Assembly: GCF_900107625.1 (NCBI RefSeq)
Contig: NZ_FNQK01000010.1
Location: forward strand, 62,001-126,000
Origin: Bizionia paragorgiae
GTDB lineage: Bacteria; Bacteroidota; Bacteroidia; Flavobacteriales; Flavobacteriaceae
Length of the DNA: 64,000 nt
Direction of reading: 5' to 3'
The translations under genes were made by a program, and so were the position numbers. The first letter of the stretch is position 1. The number at the start of each line of letters is the position of its first letter. The notes below the pieces were generated by a model, which was given only the letters and a program-made list of their open reading frames with translations, made no database searches and was not told the DNA's origin. Shown here one piece after another: positions 1 to 9,134 of the stretch.

Positions 1-1410
1 TGCGCTATTCATCGATAAGGATGGTAGGAGTATAGTTTCTGGGTTTTTAGCAGCGAGTACATCTTTTTCTTCATAGCTTAAACTGCGACCTGTTTTATAC
101 CGTAAATTTAAACTTGTATCACGATCTCCAATAACTTTCGACGGATTCTTAACATTTATAGTACCGTGATCGGTGGTTATAATTAACTTAAAACCCATTT
201 GCTGTGCTTGGATAATCATCTCTAAAAGTGGAGAATTTTTAAACCAACTCTGTGTTAGTGAACGATACGCTTTATCGTTGGATGCTAATTCTTTAACGAC
301 ATCCATTTCTGTTTTCGAGTGGGATAACATGTCTACAAAATTATAAACCACAACGGTTAAATCATTTTCTTTTAATCCTTTAAAATTTTCGGCTAGCTTT
401 CGGCCGGATTTCAGGTTGGTGATTTTATAGTACTCATGCTTTAGATGTGTTAACCCTAAACGCTTCATTTGAATATCTAAAAAATCCGCTTCATGTAAAT
501 TTTTCCCACCATCATCGGTGTCATTTTTCCATAAATCTGGATGAAGACGCTCCATATCTCTAGGCATCAACCCTGAGAATATCGCGTTTCTAGCATATTG
601 AGTTGCAGAAGGTAGAATACTAAAGTAAGGGGTTTCTGATTCTTTTTTATAGTAGGTCGACACAAAAGGTTCAAAGGCTTTCCATTGGTCGTATCTTAAG
701 TTGTCAACAACCACAAGCAGTGTAGGTTGCTCTTTACTTAATTCGGGAACGACTTTGTCTTTAAATAAATTATACGATAAGGTAGGGGCTTCAGTATTCG
801 GTTTAAACCAAGACGGGTAATTTTTATCTATAAATTTACCAAACTGTATATTAGCTTCGTTCTTTTGCGATTCTAAAATTTCAAACATCGCCGGGTCTTC
901 AATATCCTCTAGCTGAATTTCCCAATAAATAAGCTTTTGGTACAGCGTAACCCACTCTTCATAGGAGTTTACCATAGATAAATCCATAGCAATCTTTCTA
1001 AATTCTTGTTGGTAATTAGACGTCGTTTTTTCTGAAACTAATCGCGAATGGTCTAAATTCTTTTTTAAACTCAGTAAAATCTGATTCGGATTAACAGGTT
1101 TTATAAGGTAATCAGCAATCTTATTACCAATAGCCTCCTCCATAATATACTCCTCTTCACTTTTGGTAATCATAACCACTGGAAGGGCGTTATTTTTCTC
1201 TTTAATCTCATGTAAGGTCTCTAAACCTGTTAGGCCCGGCATGTTTTCATCTAGAAAAACAATATCGAAGGTATTACTTTCTAATACTTCTAAGGCTTCC
1301 GTACCACTTTTGCATGTCGTTACAATGTAATTTTTCTTCTCTAAAAAAAGAATATGTGGTTTTAATAAATCTATTTCGTCGTCAACCCAAAGTATATTAA
1401 TAGTGTTCAT
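1..1410 (-). CDS. porX: PorX-like response regulator with PglZ domain (C-terminus cut by window edge)
   Basis: 470 codons are visible, reading from ATG at 1410 to the window edge without a stop. Residues 1-120 are a CheY-like receiver: acidic pocket D10-D11-E12, phosphoacceptor D54 in FLDENMPG, and a conserved Lys in IKPVNP. The remainder matches the PglZ/alkaline-phosphatase-like output domain of PorX (VVVDNLRYDQW near residue 235, a TTDHG motif near 430). In the family, PorX controls type IX secretion genes together with PorY and SigP. Known PorX proteins are about 515-520 aa, so perhaps 50 residues lie outside the window. Only 37 nt separate its start from the divergent HD gene. Identity is strong from two-domain architecture; regulation by phosphorylation is family knowledge. 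Confidence 0.9.
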   Translation of the reverse strand, partial: MNTINILWVDDEIDLLKPHILFLEKKNYIVTTCKSGTEALEVLESNTFDIVFLDENMPGLTGLETLHEIKEKNNALPVVMITKSEEEYIMEEAIGNKIADYLIKPVNPNQILLSLKKNLDHSRLVSEKTTSNYQQEFRKIAMDLSMVNSYEEWVTLYQKLIYWEIQLEDIEDPAMFEILESQKNEANIQFGKFIDKNYPSWFKPNTEAPTLSYNLFKDKVVPELSKEQPTLLVVVDNLRYDQWKAFEPFVSTYYKKESETPYFSILPSATQYARNAIFSGLMPRDMERLHPDLWKNDTDDGGKNLHEADFLDIQMKRLGLTHLKHEYYKITNLKSGRKLAENFKGLKENDLTVVVYNFVDMLSHSKTEMDVVKELASNDKAYRSLTQSWFKNSPLLEMIIQAQQMGFKLIITTDHGTINVKNPSKVIGDRDTSLNLRYKTGRSLSYEEKDVLAAKNPETILLPSLSMNSA

Positions 1411-1447
1411 GTATATTTGTTTAAATTTAATTTAAAATATTAAAAGC

Positions 1448-2677
1448 TTGCAGACTATTAACAAACTCAAAATATTAAACGACCCAATTTACGGATTTAT
1501 TACCATACCTAATTCGATGATTTTCGATTTAATAGAGCATAAGTATTTTCAGCGGTTACGTCGTATCTCTCAAATGGGCTTATCCTATTTGGTATATCCT
1601 GGTGCTCATCACACGCGATTTCACCATGCTATAGGGTGTATGCATTTAATGCAAAAAGCGGTTAATGTACTGCGTTTTAAGGGGGTGGCAATTAGTGAAG
1701 AAGAGCAAAATGCACTTTATATTGCTATTTTATTACACGATATTGGTCACGGACCTTTTTCTCATGCTATGGAACACAGTATTGTAAATGGGGTGTCTCA
1801 TGAGCATATTTCTATGTTTTTTATGCAAAAACTGAATAAGGAATTTAACGGCGATTTAACACTTGCTATTGAGATTTTTCGAGGAAAGTACAAGCGACAG
1901 TTTATGTGCCAGTTAATTTCTAGTCAAATTGATATGGATCGCGCAGATTACCTTAAGCGCGATAGTTTTTATACCGGGGTGGCCGAAGGGAATATTAATA
2001 GCGAACGTTTAATTACCATGCTCAACGTAAAAGACGACCAACTGGTTGTTGAGAATAAAGGGATTTACAGTGTCGAAAAATTCCTTACCGCAAGGCGTTT
2101 AATGTATTGGCAAGTCTATTTACATAAAACGGGAGTGGCGGCCGAACAATTGCTAATAAGAGTATTAAAAAGGGCAAAGGAGCTTACACGCCAAGGCGTA
2201 ACCTTAACGGCAAGTATGCCTTTAATGTACTTTTTAAAAAACGATATTACTTTAGAACATTTTAATACAGAAGCCTTAGAGTTATTTTCAGAATTAGATG
2301 ATTATGATATTGTTTCGGCAATGAAGGCCTGGCAGTATGAAGACGATTTTGTTTTGAAAAACCTCTGTGGAATGATTATTAACAGAGATTTATTAAAATG
2401 TAAATTAAAAAAGAAACCTATAAAAAAAGAATTGCTAACAAAACATCGCGAGGCCTTAATCGCAAAATACAACATCTCAAAAACAGAAGCAGATTACTTT
2501 GTGTTTTCGGGAGAGGTTTCTAATCAGGCGTTTACAGAGAAAAAGCAGCGAATAAAAATTTTACATAAAAACGGTAAAATTGAAGATATAGTTAAGGCTT
2601 CAGATCAATTAAACATAAAAGCCTTATCAAAATCGGTGACGAAATATTTTATATGTTACCCAAAGGAAAAAGTTTGA
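1448..2677 (+). CDS. HD-domain phosphohydrolase (SAMHD1/dGTPase-like)
   Basis: 409 aa cytosolic HD-superfamily protein. Metal-binding residues are visible: H60 in RFHHAIG, H97-D98 in [12 protein letters not shown], and an Asp in [10 protein letters not shown] (residues 160-169). The arrangement matches the SAMHD1/dGTPase branch, so it may hydrolyse nucleoside triphosphates, but the substrate is not known from sequence. The start used is TTG: the next in-frame ATG is residue 24 and would remove the [14 protein letters not shown] block, which belongs to the family N-terminus. It lies 25 nt upstream of lpxD and probably shares its transcript. Function beyond HD hydrolase is unassigned. Confidence 0.85.
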   Translation: MQTINKLKILNDPIYGFITIPNSMIFDLIEHKYFQRLRRISQMGLSYLVYPGAHHTRFHHAIGCMHLMQKAVNVLRFKGVAISEEEQNALYIAILLHDIGHGPFSHAMEHSIVNGVSHEHISMFFMQKLNKEFNGDLTLAIEIFRGKYKRQFMCQLISSQIDMDRADYLKRDSFYTGVAEGNINSERLITMLNVKDDQLVVENKGIYSVEKFLTARRLMYWQVYLHKTGVAAEQLLIRVLKRAKELTRQGVTLTASMPLMYFLKNDITLEHFNTEALELFSELDDYDIVSAMKAWQYEDDFVLKNLCGMIINRDLLKCKLKKKPIKKELLTKHREALIAKYNISKTEADYFVFSGEVSNQAFTEKKQRIKILHKNGKIEDIVKASDQLNIKALSKSVTKYFICYPKEKV

Positions 2678-2702
2678 TACATTTTTTCTATTTTTGTCAA
2701 TC

Positions 2703-3731
2703 ATGAAGTTTACAGCAGAACAAATAGCAGATATTTTAGAAGGCGAGGTTTCGGGGAACCCAAGCGTTGAAGTTTCTAAATTATCAAAAATTGAAGAAGG
2801 CGTCGAAGGAGCATTAACCTTTTTGGCAAACCCTAAATACACGTCACATATTTATAATACAAAAGCATCTATTGTAATTGTAAATAAAAGTTTTACACCC
2901 GAGAAAACGGTAACGCCCACTTTAATTAAAGTTGACGACGCCTATAAGTCATTCTCCAAACTTTTAGAATATTACAATCAGGTAAAGCTTAATAAGTTCG
3001 GAATCGAGCAACCCGTTGTGGTGCCAGAATCGACCGTAATAGGAAAAGATGTCTATATAGGTGCCTTTTCATATTTAGGTGAAAATGTGGTAATCGGTGA
3101 TAATGTAAAGATTTTTCCTAATAGTTTTATCGGTGATAACGTTACAATAGGAGATAACACCATTCTGTTTTCAGGAACTAAAATATATTCAGAATGCAGT
3201 CTCGGTAAATATTGTATTATCCATTCTGGAGTTATTATAGGAGCCGATGGTTTTGGTTTTGCTCCTAATGAAAATGGTGAGTATATTAAAATACCCCAGA
3301 TAGGTAATGTTATTCTTGAAGATTTTGTAGAGGTAGGAGCGGCTACAACTATAGACCGCGCAACCTTAGGTTCTACAATTATTAGAAAAGGTGTTAAGCT
3401 AGACAATCAAATTCAAATCGCTCATAATGTTGAGATTGGTAAAAACACGGTTATTGCAGCGCAAACTGGTATAGCGGGTTCTACTAAAATTGGTGAAAAC
3501 TGCCAAATTGGTGGTCAAGTTGGTTTTGCGGGACATATTACAGTGGGGAATAATGTAAAAATACAGGCGCAATCTGGTATTGGTCGTAATGTAAAGGATA
3601 ATGAAGTTTTACAAGGCTCTCCTGCTTTGTCTTATGCCGATTATAACAAATCTTACGTATATTTTAAAAATTTGCCTAAACTGGCAAAATCCATAAATGA
3701 ACTAGAAAAAAAAGAATATGGCAATAGTTAG
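2703..3731 (+). CDS. lpxD: UDP-3-O-(3-hydroxyacyl)glucosamine N-acyltransferase LpxD
   Basis: 342 aa, the normal LpxD length. It transfers a 3-hydroxyacyl chain from acyl-ACP to the 2-amino group of UDP-3-O-acyl-glucosamine in lipid A synthesis. An N-terminal uridine-binding domain (about 1-100) is followed by left-handed beta-helix hexapeptide repeats (about 100-310). The catalytic-type His is H241 in QIQIAHNV. I chose ATG 2703; a TTG at 2694 would add only three residues. A TATTTTTG string just upstream (2689-2696) looks like a -7 box but would leave no leader, so I do not call it a promoter. The 3' end overlaps lpxC by 14 nt, indicating coupled translation. Confidence 0.93.
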   Translation: MKFTAEQIADILEGEVSGNPSVEVSKLSKIEEGVEGALTFLANPKYTSHIYNTKASIVIVNKSFTPEKTVTPTLIKVDDAYKSFSKLLEYYNQVKLNKFGIEQPVVVPESTVIGKDVYIGAFSYLGENVVIGDNVKIFPNSFIGDNVTIGDNTILFSGTKIYSECSLGKYCIIHSGVIIGADGFGFAPNENGEYIKIPQIGNVILEDFVEVGAATTIDRATLGSTIIRKGVKLDNQIQIAHNVEIGKNTVIAAQTGIAGSTKIGENCQIGGQVGFAGHITVGNNVKIQAQSGIGRNVKDNEVLQGSPALSYADYNKSYVYFKNLPKLAKSINELEKKEYGNS

Positions 3732-5124
3732 TACTGAAATAAAGCAAAAAACGATAAGTAAGGAAGTATCCCTTAAAGGGGTGGGCTTACATACAGGAAA
3801 AGATGTCACATTAACCTTTAAGCCTGGTCCAGTAAATTCTGGGTTTGCTTTTAAAAGAGTAGATTTAGAAGGTGCTCCTACTATAGAAGCTGATGCTAAT
3901 TATGTTACAACTACACAAAGAGGTACCTGTTTAGAAAGAAATGGAGTGACTATTCAAACTTGTGAGCACGTTTTAGCGGCGTTTATAGGTTTAGATATTG
4001 ATAATGCTATCATAGAACTCAATAATTCTGAGCCACCAATTATGGACGGGTCATCAAAGTATTTTGTGGAAGCTATTGAAGAGGCTGGTATTGTAGAACA
4101 AGATGCATATAGAGAAGAGTACGTGGTGAAAAACGTAATTTCTTACACCGACGAAGAATCGGGAAGTGAAATTCTTGTTATGCCAGCAAATGAATACCAA
4201 GTTACTACTATGGTGGATTTTGGAACCAAAGTATTGGGTACCCAAAATGCGACCTTAAATAACATGTCTAATTTTAAGGATGAAATAGCAAGTTCAAGAA
4301 CGTTTAGTTTTTTACACGAACTTGAAATGTTATTGGAGAACGGACTGATTAAAGGAGGGGACTTGAACAACGCTATTGTATATGTAGATAAGGAATTATC
4401 TGAAGCTACGATGGAAAAGTTAAAAGTTGCTTTTAAAAAGGATTCTATTTCTGTTAAACAAAACGGTATATTAGACAACCTAACATTACACTATCCTAAT
4501 GAAGCCGCAAGACATAAATTATTAGATGTCATTGGCGATTTAGCATTAATTCGTACACGAATCAGAGGTAAAGTTATAGCTAATAAACCTGGACATTTTG
4601 TAAACACCCAGTTTGCTAAAAAAATGTCTAAACTCATAAAAAACGAGCGTCGAAATAATGTGCCTGCAATCGATTTGAATCAAGAACCAGTAATGGATGT
4701 GAATCAAATTATGCAAATGTTACCGCATAGGCAACCTTTTTTGTTAATCGATAAGATTTTTGAAATTACCGATGATCGTGTTATTGGAATGAAAAATGTG
4801 ACTATGAACGAGTCGTTCTTTCAAGGTCACTTTCCTGGCGCACCAGTAATGCCAGGGGTACTTATAGTGGAGGCAATGGCTCAAACAGGAGGTATTCTTG
4901 TTTTAAGTACAGTTCCTGATCCAGAAAACTACCTCACATTTTTTATGAAAATGGATAATGTGAAATTTAAACAAAAAGTAGTTCCTGGAGATACTCTAAT
5001 TTTTAAATGTACCTTAATTTCACCTATACGTCGTGGTATTTGCCATATGCAAGGTTATGCTTATGCCAATGGTAAATTATGTGCTGAAGCCGAATTAATG
5101 GCGCAAATTTCAAAAGTAAAATAA
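3718..5124 (+). CDS. lpxC/fabZ: Bifunctional LpxC deacetylase / FabZ dehydratase
   Basis: 468 aa fusion typical of Bacteroidetes. The N-terminal part (about 1-305) is LpxC, the zinc UDP-3-O-acyl-GlcNAc deacetylase that commits material to lipid A: E83-H84 in CEHVLAAF, H266 and D270 in [11 protein letters not shown], and general-acid candidate H293 in GHF. The C-terminal part (about 325-468) is the hotdog FabZ domain, 3-hydroxyacyl-ACP dehydratase, with H371 in GHFPG and E385 in VEAMAQ. All expected catalytic residues of both halves are present. The fusion links the deacetylase with the fatty-acid step that competes for its acyl donor. Start overlaps the end of lpxD. Confidence 0.95.
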   Translation: MAIVSTEIKQKTISKEVSLKGVGLHTGKDVTLTFKPGPVNSGFAFKRVDLEGAPTIEADANYVTTTQRGTCLERNGVTIQTCEHVLAAFIGLDIDNAIIELNNSEPPIMDGSSKYFVEAIEEAGIVEQDAYREEYVVKNVISYTDEESGSEILVMPANEYQVTTMVDFGTKVLGTQNATLNNMSNFKDEIASSRTFSFLHELEMLLENGLIKGGDLNNAIVYVDKELSEATMEKLKVAFKKDSISVKQNGILDNLTLHYPNEAARHKLLDVIGDLALIRTRIRGKVIANKPGHFVNTQFAKKMSKLIKNERRNNVPAIDLNQEPVMDVNQIMQMLPHRQPFLLIDKIFEITDDRVIGMKNVTMNESFFQGHFPGAPVMPGVLIVEAMAQTGGILVLSTVPDPENYLTFFMKMDNVKFKQKVVPGDTLIFKCTLISPIRRGICHMQGYAYANGKLCAEAELMAQISKVK

Positions 5125-5147
5125 AAATCAATCACAAAAATCACAAC

Positions 5148-5933
5148 ATGAACCAACCACTAGCTTACGTGCATCCCGGTGCTAAAATTGCTAAAAATGT
5201 AGTCATTGAGCCTTTTACAACAATCCATAATAATGTTATTATTGGAGAAGGCACTTGGATTGGAAGCAATGTTACCATAATGGAAGGTGCCAGAATTGGA
5301 AAGAACTGTAGTATCTTTCCAGGTTCAGTTATTTCGGCAGTACCACAAGATCTAAAATATAATGATGAGGATACACTTACTATTATAGGTGATAATGTTA
5401 CTATAAGAGAATGTGTAACCATTAATAGAGGAACAACCGACAAAATGAAAACCGTTGTTGGTGATCATTGTTTAATTATGGCTTATTGCCATATTGCTCA
5501 CGATTGTGTAGTTGGTGATTATTGCATCTTTTCGAATAACACGACATTAGCAGGACATATTACAGTTGGTGATTATGTTGTGCTCGCAGGAATGACGGCT
5601 GTTCACCAATTTTGTTCTATTGGTAACCACGCTTTTGTAACCGGTGGATCTTTAGTAAGAAAAGATGTGCCTCCATTTGTAAAAGCAGGTAGAGAACCTT
5701 TATCTTACGTCGGTATAAACTCTGTTGGTCTAAGACGTCGCGGTTTTACAACCGATAAAATAAGGGAGATTCAAGATATTTATCGCATTTTATATCAAAA
5801 GAACTATAACAACACACAAGCAGCAGGAATTATTGAGGCTGAAATGGAAGCGACACACGAGCGCGACGAAATCCTTCAGTTTATAAAAGATTCTCAAAGA
5901 GGTATTATGAAAGGCTATTTCAAGTCTAACTAA
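5148..5933 (+). CDS. lpxA: UDP-N-acetylglucosamine O-acyltransferase LpxA
   Basis: 261 aa, standard length. It catalyses the first lipid A step, 3-O-acylation of UDP-GlcNAc. Hexapeptide beta-helix repeats run from about residue 10 to 190, and the helical C-terminal domain includes the GLRRRGF segment typical of LpxA. Catalytic His is H118 in HIAHDCVVG. It lies 23 nt after lpxC/fabZ in the same operon, so lpxD-lpxC/fabZ-lpxA supply the first three lipid A enzymes together. Confidence 0.95.
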   Translation: MNQPLAYVHPGAKIAKNVVIEPFTTIHNNVIIGEGTWIGSNVTIMEGARIGKNCSIFPGSVISAVPQDLKYNDEDTLTIIGDNVTIRECVTINRGTTDKMKTVVGDHCLIMAYCHIAHDCVVGDYCIFSNNTTLAGHITVGDYVVLAGMTAVHQFCSIGNHAFVTGGSLVRKDVPPFVKAGREPLSYVGINSVGLRRRGFTTDKIREIQDIYRILYQKNYNNTQAAGIIEAEMEATHERDEILQFIKDSQRGIMKGYFKSN

Positions 5934-5980
5934 CTTCTATAAATCGTAATAATTAAATATTAAAATATTAAAACTAGATC

Positions 5981-6547
5981 ATGGCATCAACATCAGACAT
6001 AAGAAACGGACTCTGTATTAGATATAACAACGACATTTATAAAATTATAGAATTTTTACATGTAAAACCTGGTAAAGGTCCAGCATTTGTAAGAACAAAA
6101 ATGAAGAGTGTTACCAGCGGTAAAGTGTTAGAAAATACATTTTCAGCAGGACACAAAATTGAAGACGTTCGTGTAGAAACTCATAAATTTCAATTTTTAT
6201 ATCACGATGGTGAATTCTACCATTTTATGAACCAGGAAGACTACACGCAAATTCGTTTGTTAGAAGCGGCTTTAGATAGACCTGATTTAATGAAGGAAGG
6301 AGAGGTAGTAACAGTATTGATTAATACCGAGGATAACATGCCGTTATCTGTAGAGATGCCTGCTAGTGTTGTATTAGAAGTAACCCATACAGAGCCTGGT
6401 GTTAAAGGAAATACTGCCACTAATGCAACAAAACCTGCTACTGTAGAAACAGGTGCAGAGGTTAACGTGCCATTATTTATTAATGAAGGGGATAAAATTA
6501 AAATTGAAACTGATAAAGGAACCTATAAAGAAAGGGTAAAAGAATAA
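5981..6547 (+). CDS. efp: Elongation factor P
   Basis: 188 aa EF-P, which relieves ribosome stalling at polyproline. Three beta-domains are present: KOW-like N-terminal domain with the tip loop KPGKGPAF (the modifiable Lys would be K32), an OB-like middle domain, and the C-terminal domain ending in INEGDKIKIETDKGTYKERV. It follows lpxA by 47 nt and sits in the lipid A operon, a known Bacteroidetes arrangement. No EF-P modification enzyme is seen nearby. Confidence 0.95.
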   Translation: MASTSDIRNGLCIRYNNDIYKIIEFLHVKPGKGPAFVRTKMKSVTSGKVLENTFSAGHKIEDVRVETHKFQFLYHDGEFYHFMNQEDYTQIRLLEAALDRPDLMKEGEVVTVLINTEDNMPLSVEMPASVVLEVTHTEPGVKGNTATNATKPATVETGAEVNVPLFINEGDKIKIETDKGTYKERVKE

Positions 6548-6583
6548 TTATAAGGTCTTTTAATCTTTATAAACGCATTTAAA

Positions 6584-7519
6584 ATGAAATTCCCCAAATT
6601 ACATTCTTTAAAGGAAATTGCACAATTAATACAGTGTGATTACATTGGTGATGATGATTTTCCTGTTTTAGGAATGAACGAAATTCATGTTGTAACCCCT
6701 GGGGATATCGTGTTTGTAGATCACCCTAAATATTATGATAAGGCCCTTCAGTCGGCAGCAACCGTAGTATTAATAAACAAAAAAGTAGATTGTCCAGAAG
6801 GTAAAGCCTTGTTGATTAGTGACGATCCTTTTCGTGATTTTAATGTATTAACGCGTCATTTTAAACCTTTCCAAAGTGCGAATGTAAGCATCTCTCCAAC
6901 AGCAAGTATTGGAGAAAATACTATAATTCAACCCAATTGTTTTATAGGACACCATGTAACTATAGGAAAAAATTGTACTATTCATTCTAATGTGAGTATA
7001 TATGACGATACGGTAATTGGAGATAACGTTTCTATTCACGCCGGTACTGTTTTGGGAGGAAGTGCTTTTTATTATAAAAAACGCCCAGAAGGTTACGATC
7101 AGTTAGTATCTGGTGGTCGCGTTATAATAGAAAACAATGTGCATATTGGCGCCTTGTGTTCTATTGATAAAGGGGTAACTGGTGATACAACAATAGGGGA
7201 AGGGAGTAAGTTGGATAATCAAATTCAAGTTGGTCACGACACCATAATTGGTAAAAACTGCCTCATAGCCTCACAAACTGGAATTGCAGGATGTTGTATC
7301 GTTGAGGATGGCGTGACGCTTTGGGGTCAAGTTGGCACAACAAGCGGTATTACAATTGGTGAAAATGCAGTGGTCTTAGGACAAGCAGGTGTAACCAAAT
7401 CGATTTCAGGAAATAAAACATATTCTGGAACACCTATAAATGAAGCGCGTGCAAAACTAAAAGAAATAGCAACGCTTAGAAAACTTCCAGAACTAATAGA
7501 ACAACTAAAAAAGAAATAA
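6584..7519 (+). CDS. LpxD-like acyltransferase, second paralogue
   Basis: 311 aa with the LpxD layout: a short N-terminal uridine-binding-like domain and hexapeptide repeats from about residue 100 to 290. The LpxD-type His is kept (H218 in QIQVGHDT), as is the LDNQIQ signature. It is about 30 residues shorter than the LpxD at 2703 and carries a loop around residues 164-178 (YYKKRPEGYDQLVSGG). Flavobacterial genomes usually label this gene as another UDP-3-O-acylglucosamine N-acyltransferase. Retention of the catalytic His suggests activity, but the substrate may differ from LpxD. It is 36 nt after efp and 2 nt before the next gene. Confidence 0.8.
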   Translation: MKFPKLHSLKEIAQLIQCDYIGDDDFPVLGMNEIHVVTPGDIVFVDHPKYYDKALQSAATVVLINKKVDCPEGKALLISDDPFRDFNVLTRHFKPFQSANVSISPTASIGENTIIQPNCFIGHHVTIGKNCTIHSNVSIYDDTVIGDNVSIHAGTVLGGSAFYYKKRPEGYDQLVSGGRVIIENNVHIGALCSIDKGVTGDTTIGEGSKLDNQIQVGHDTIIGKNCLIASQTGIAGCCIVEDGVTLWGQVGTTSGITIGENAVVLGQAGVTKSISGNKTYSGTPINEARAKLKEIATLRKLPELIEQLKKK

Positions 7520-7521
7520 TT

Positions 7522-7935
7522 ATGACAGCTAAAGAAGTAGTTAAACAATTTTACGATCTTGATTTTGCTAAAGATGACACTGTTTTAGATTTAATTCACC
7601 CCAATTGCGAATTAAATTGGAACAGTAGTAAAGGCTACACATGTTTAGATTATAAAGGTATTCAGGAAAAAATTGCTGATATAAGAGAAACGTACTTTAC
7701 GTTTAATTATAAACTTAGTCATTTGTTAGAGGATAATAATACGGTTACAGCGCGTTATACGATTTACGGAACGCCTATCGAAAAAGATGGTGAAGACAAT
7801 AATCAAGAAGCTATAGCGCATTTTATCTCTATTTGGGAGGTAAAAGATGGCAAATTATATAGAGGATATGAGATAAGTCAGCTGTTAGATGACAAGGCAG
7901 AAAATATCTCTACTTTTTCAGAAATAAACATATAA
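7522..7935 (+). CDS. NTF2-like/SnoaL-like protein
   Basis: 137 aa small cytosolic protein with the cone-shaped NTF2/SnoaL pattern: N-terminal helix (VVKQFYDLDF), central strands and a C-terminal WEVKDGKLYRGYEISQLL strand pair. Members of this fold are very diverse, so no enzymatic function can be given. It is 2 nt behind the second lpxD paralogue, so it is very likely co-transcribed with the lipid A genes. Confidence 0.7.
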   Translation: MTAKEVVKQFYDLDFAKDDTVLDLIHPNCELNWNSSKGYTCLDYKGIQEKIADIRETYFTFNYKLSHLLEDNNTVTARYTIYGTPIEKDGEDNNQEAIAHFISIWEVKDGKLYRGYEISQLLDDKAENISTFSEINI

Positions 7936-7964
7936 AAATAATTCGTAAATAGCGCTCAAAACCT

Positions 7965-7972
7965 TATTTTTG
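7965..7972 (+). promoter_or_regulatory. Probable sucD promoter, -7 box
   Basis: TATTTTTG fits the Bacteroidetes -7 consensus TAnnTTTG and lies 27 nt before the sucD ATG, giving a leader of about 20 nt. The -33 region near 7941-7945 has TTC rather than TTG. Confidence 0.55.
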
Positions 7973-7999
7973 CAGCGTTTTAAATAATAAACTATAAAG

Positions 8000-8875
8000 A
8001 TGAGCGTTTTAGTAAACAAAAATTCAAAAATAATAGTTCAAGGATTTACTGGTAGTGAAGGTACTTTTCACGCAGGACAAATGATTGAATACGGAACTAA
8101 CGTAGTTGGTGGTGTAACACCAGGTAAAGGTGGTCAAACACATTTAGACAGACCCGTTTTTAATACTGTATCAGAAGCTGTTGAAAAAGCAGGTGCTGAT
8201 ACTACAATCATTTTTGTACCGCCAGCATTTGCTGCTGATGCAATTATGGAAGCTGCTGATGCAGGTATTAAAGTAATCATTACAATTACTGAAGGTATTC
8301 CTGTTGCTGATATGATCAAAGCAGCGGATTATATTAAAGACAAAGACTGTCGTTTAGTAGGTCCTAACTGTCCAGGAATTATTACTCCAGGTGAGGCTAA
8401 AGTTGGTATTATGCCAGGTTTTGTTTTCAAAAAAGGAACTGTTGGTATCGTTTCTAAATCAGGAACATTAACTTACGAAGCTGCAGATCAAGTTGTAAAA
8501 CAAGGATTAGGAATCACAACTGCTATCGGAATTGGTGGAGATCCAATTATTGGAACTACAACTAAAGAAGCGGTAGAATTATTAATCAACGATCCTGAAA
8601 CGGAAGCTGTTGTTATGATTGGTGAAATTGGAGGTCAACTAGAAGCTGATGCCGCTAACTGGTATAAAGAAAGTGGTAGCAAAAAACCTGTTATTGGTTT
8701 TATCGCTGGTGAAACTGCTCCTGCAGGTCGTACAATGGGACACGCTGGTGCAATCGTTGGTGGTAGTGATGATACCGCTCAAGCTAAAAAAGCAATTATG
8801 AGATCATGTGGAATTCACGTGGTAGATTCTCCTGCTGAAATTGGTAAGAAAGTTGCCGAAGTTTTAAAAGGATAA
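8000..8875 (+). CDS. sucD: Succinate-CoA ligase, alpha subunit
   Basis: 291 aa, normal SucD length. With SucB it converts succinyl-CoA to succinate in the TCA cycle with substrate-level phosphorylation. The CoA-binding Rossmann domain starts at [11 protein letters not shown]. The ligase domain contains the phosphohistidine H248 in [12 protein letters not shown]. The gene has its own promoter box and a strong terminator behind it. sucB is not in the window, so the two subunits are encoded apart, which is usual in this group. Confidence 0.96.
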   Translation: MSVLVNKNSKIIVQGFTGSEGTFHAGQMIEYGTNVVGGVTPGKGGQTHLDRPVFNTVSEAVEKAGADTTIIFVPPAFAADAIMEAADAGIKVIITITEGIPVADMIKAADYIKDKDCRLVGPNCPGIITPGEAKVGIMPGFVFKKGTVGIVSKSGTLTYEAADQVVKQGLGITTAIGIGGDPIIGTTTKEAVELLINDPETEAVVMIGEIGGQLEADAANWYKESGSKKPVIGFIAGETAPAGRTMGHAGAIVGGSDDTAQAKKAIMRSCGIHVVDSPAEIGKKVAEVLKG

Positions 8876-8900
8876 GTAGAACATACATCGTATATAAAAA

Positions 8901-8929
8901 AGCTGTTTCAATCGAAACAGCTTTTTTTA
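8901..8929 (+). terminator. Rho-independent terminator after sucD
   Basis: 9-bp stem AGCTGTTTC/GAAACAGCT with loop 8910-8913, followed by a T tract. Confidence 0.85.
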
Positions 8930-9099
8930 TGCCCAATTATTTGATTTCAATCACTTACAAGTAGTAACACTGGTAACATCTCCGCCTAATTCGTTAAAAA
9001 AACAAGTTTGTTACTGTTAAAATATGTTAAAATAATTATAATATGCTAATGTTATCGTCGCGTTGGCAGTACATTAGCTTGCGAACTTAACTAGTAATA

Positions 9100-9117
9100 A
9101 GCTACAAAACTGTAGCT
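9100..9117. repeat. Short perfect inverted repeat in the M16 leader
   Basis: AGCTACA-AAAC-TGTAGCT, 7-bp arms, ending 17 nt before the M16 ATG. It has no T tract, so it is not a terminator. It overlaps a direct-repeat pair, AGCTTGC...TTAAC, at about 9076-9091 and 9115-9125. Role unknown; it could be a leader hairpin. Confidence 0.4.
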
Positions 9118-9134
9118 TGCTTAACCCACCACAA

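Noticed and set aside
2689-2696. TATTTTTG as lpxD promoter
   Set aside because: Would start RNA at the lpxD ATG itself and lacks a -33 box at correct spacing; lpxD is more likely read from the HD gene upstream.
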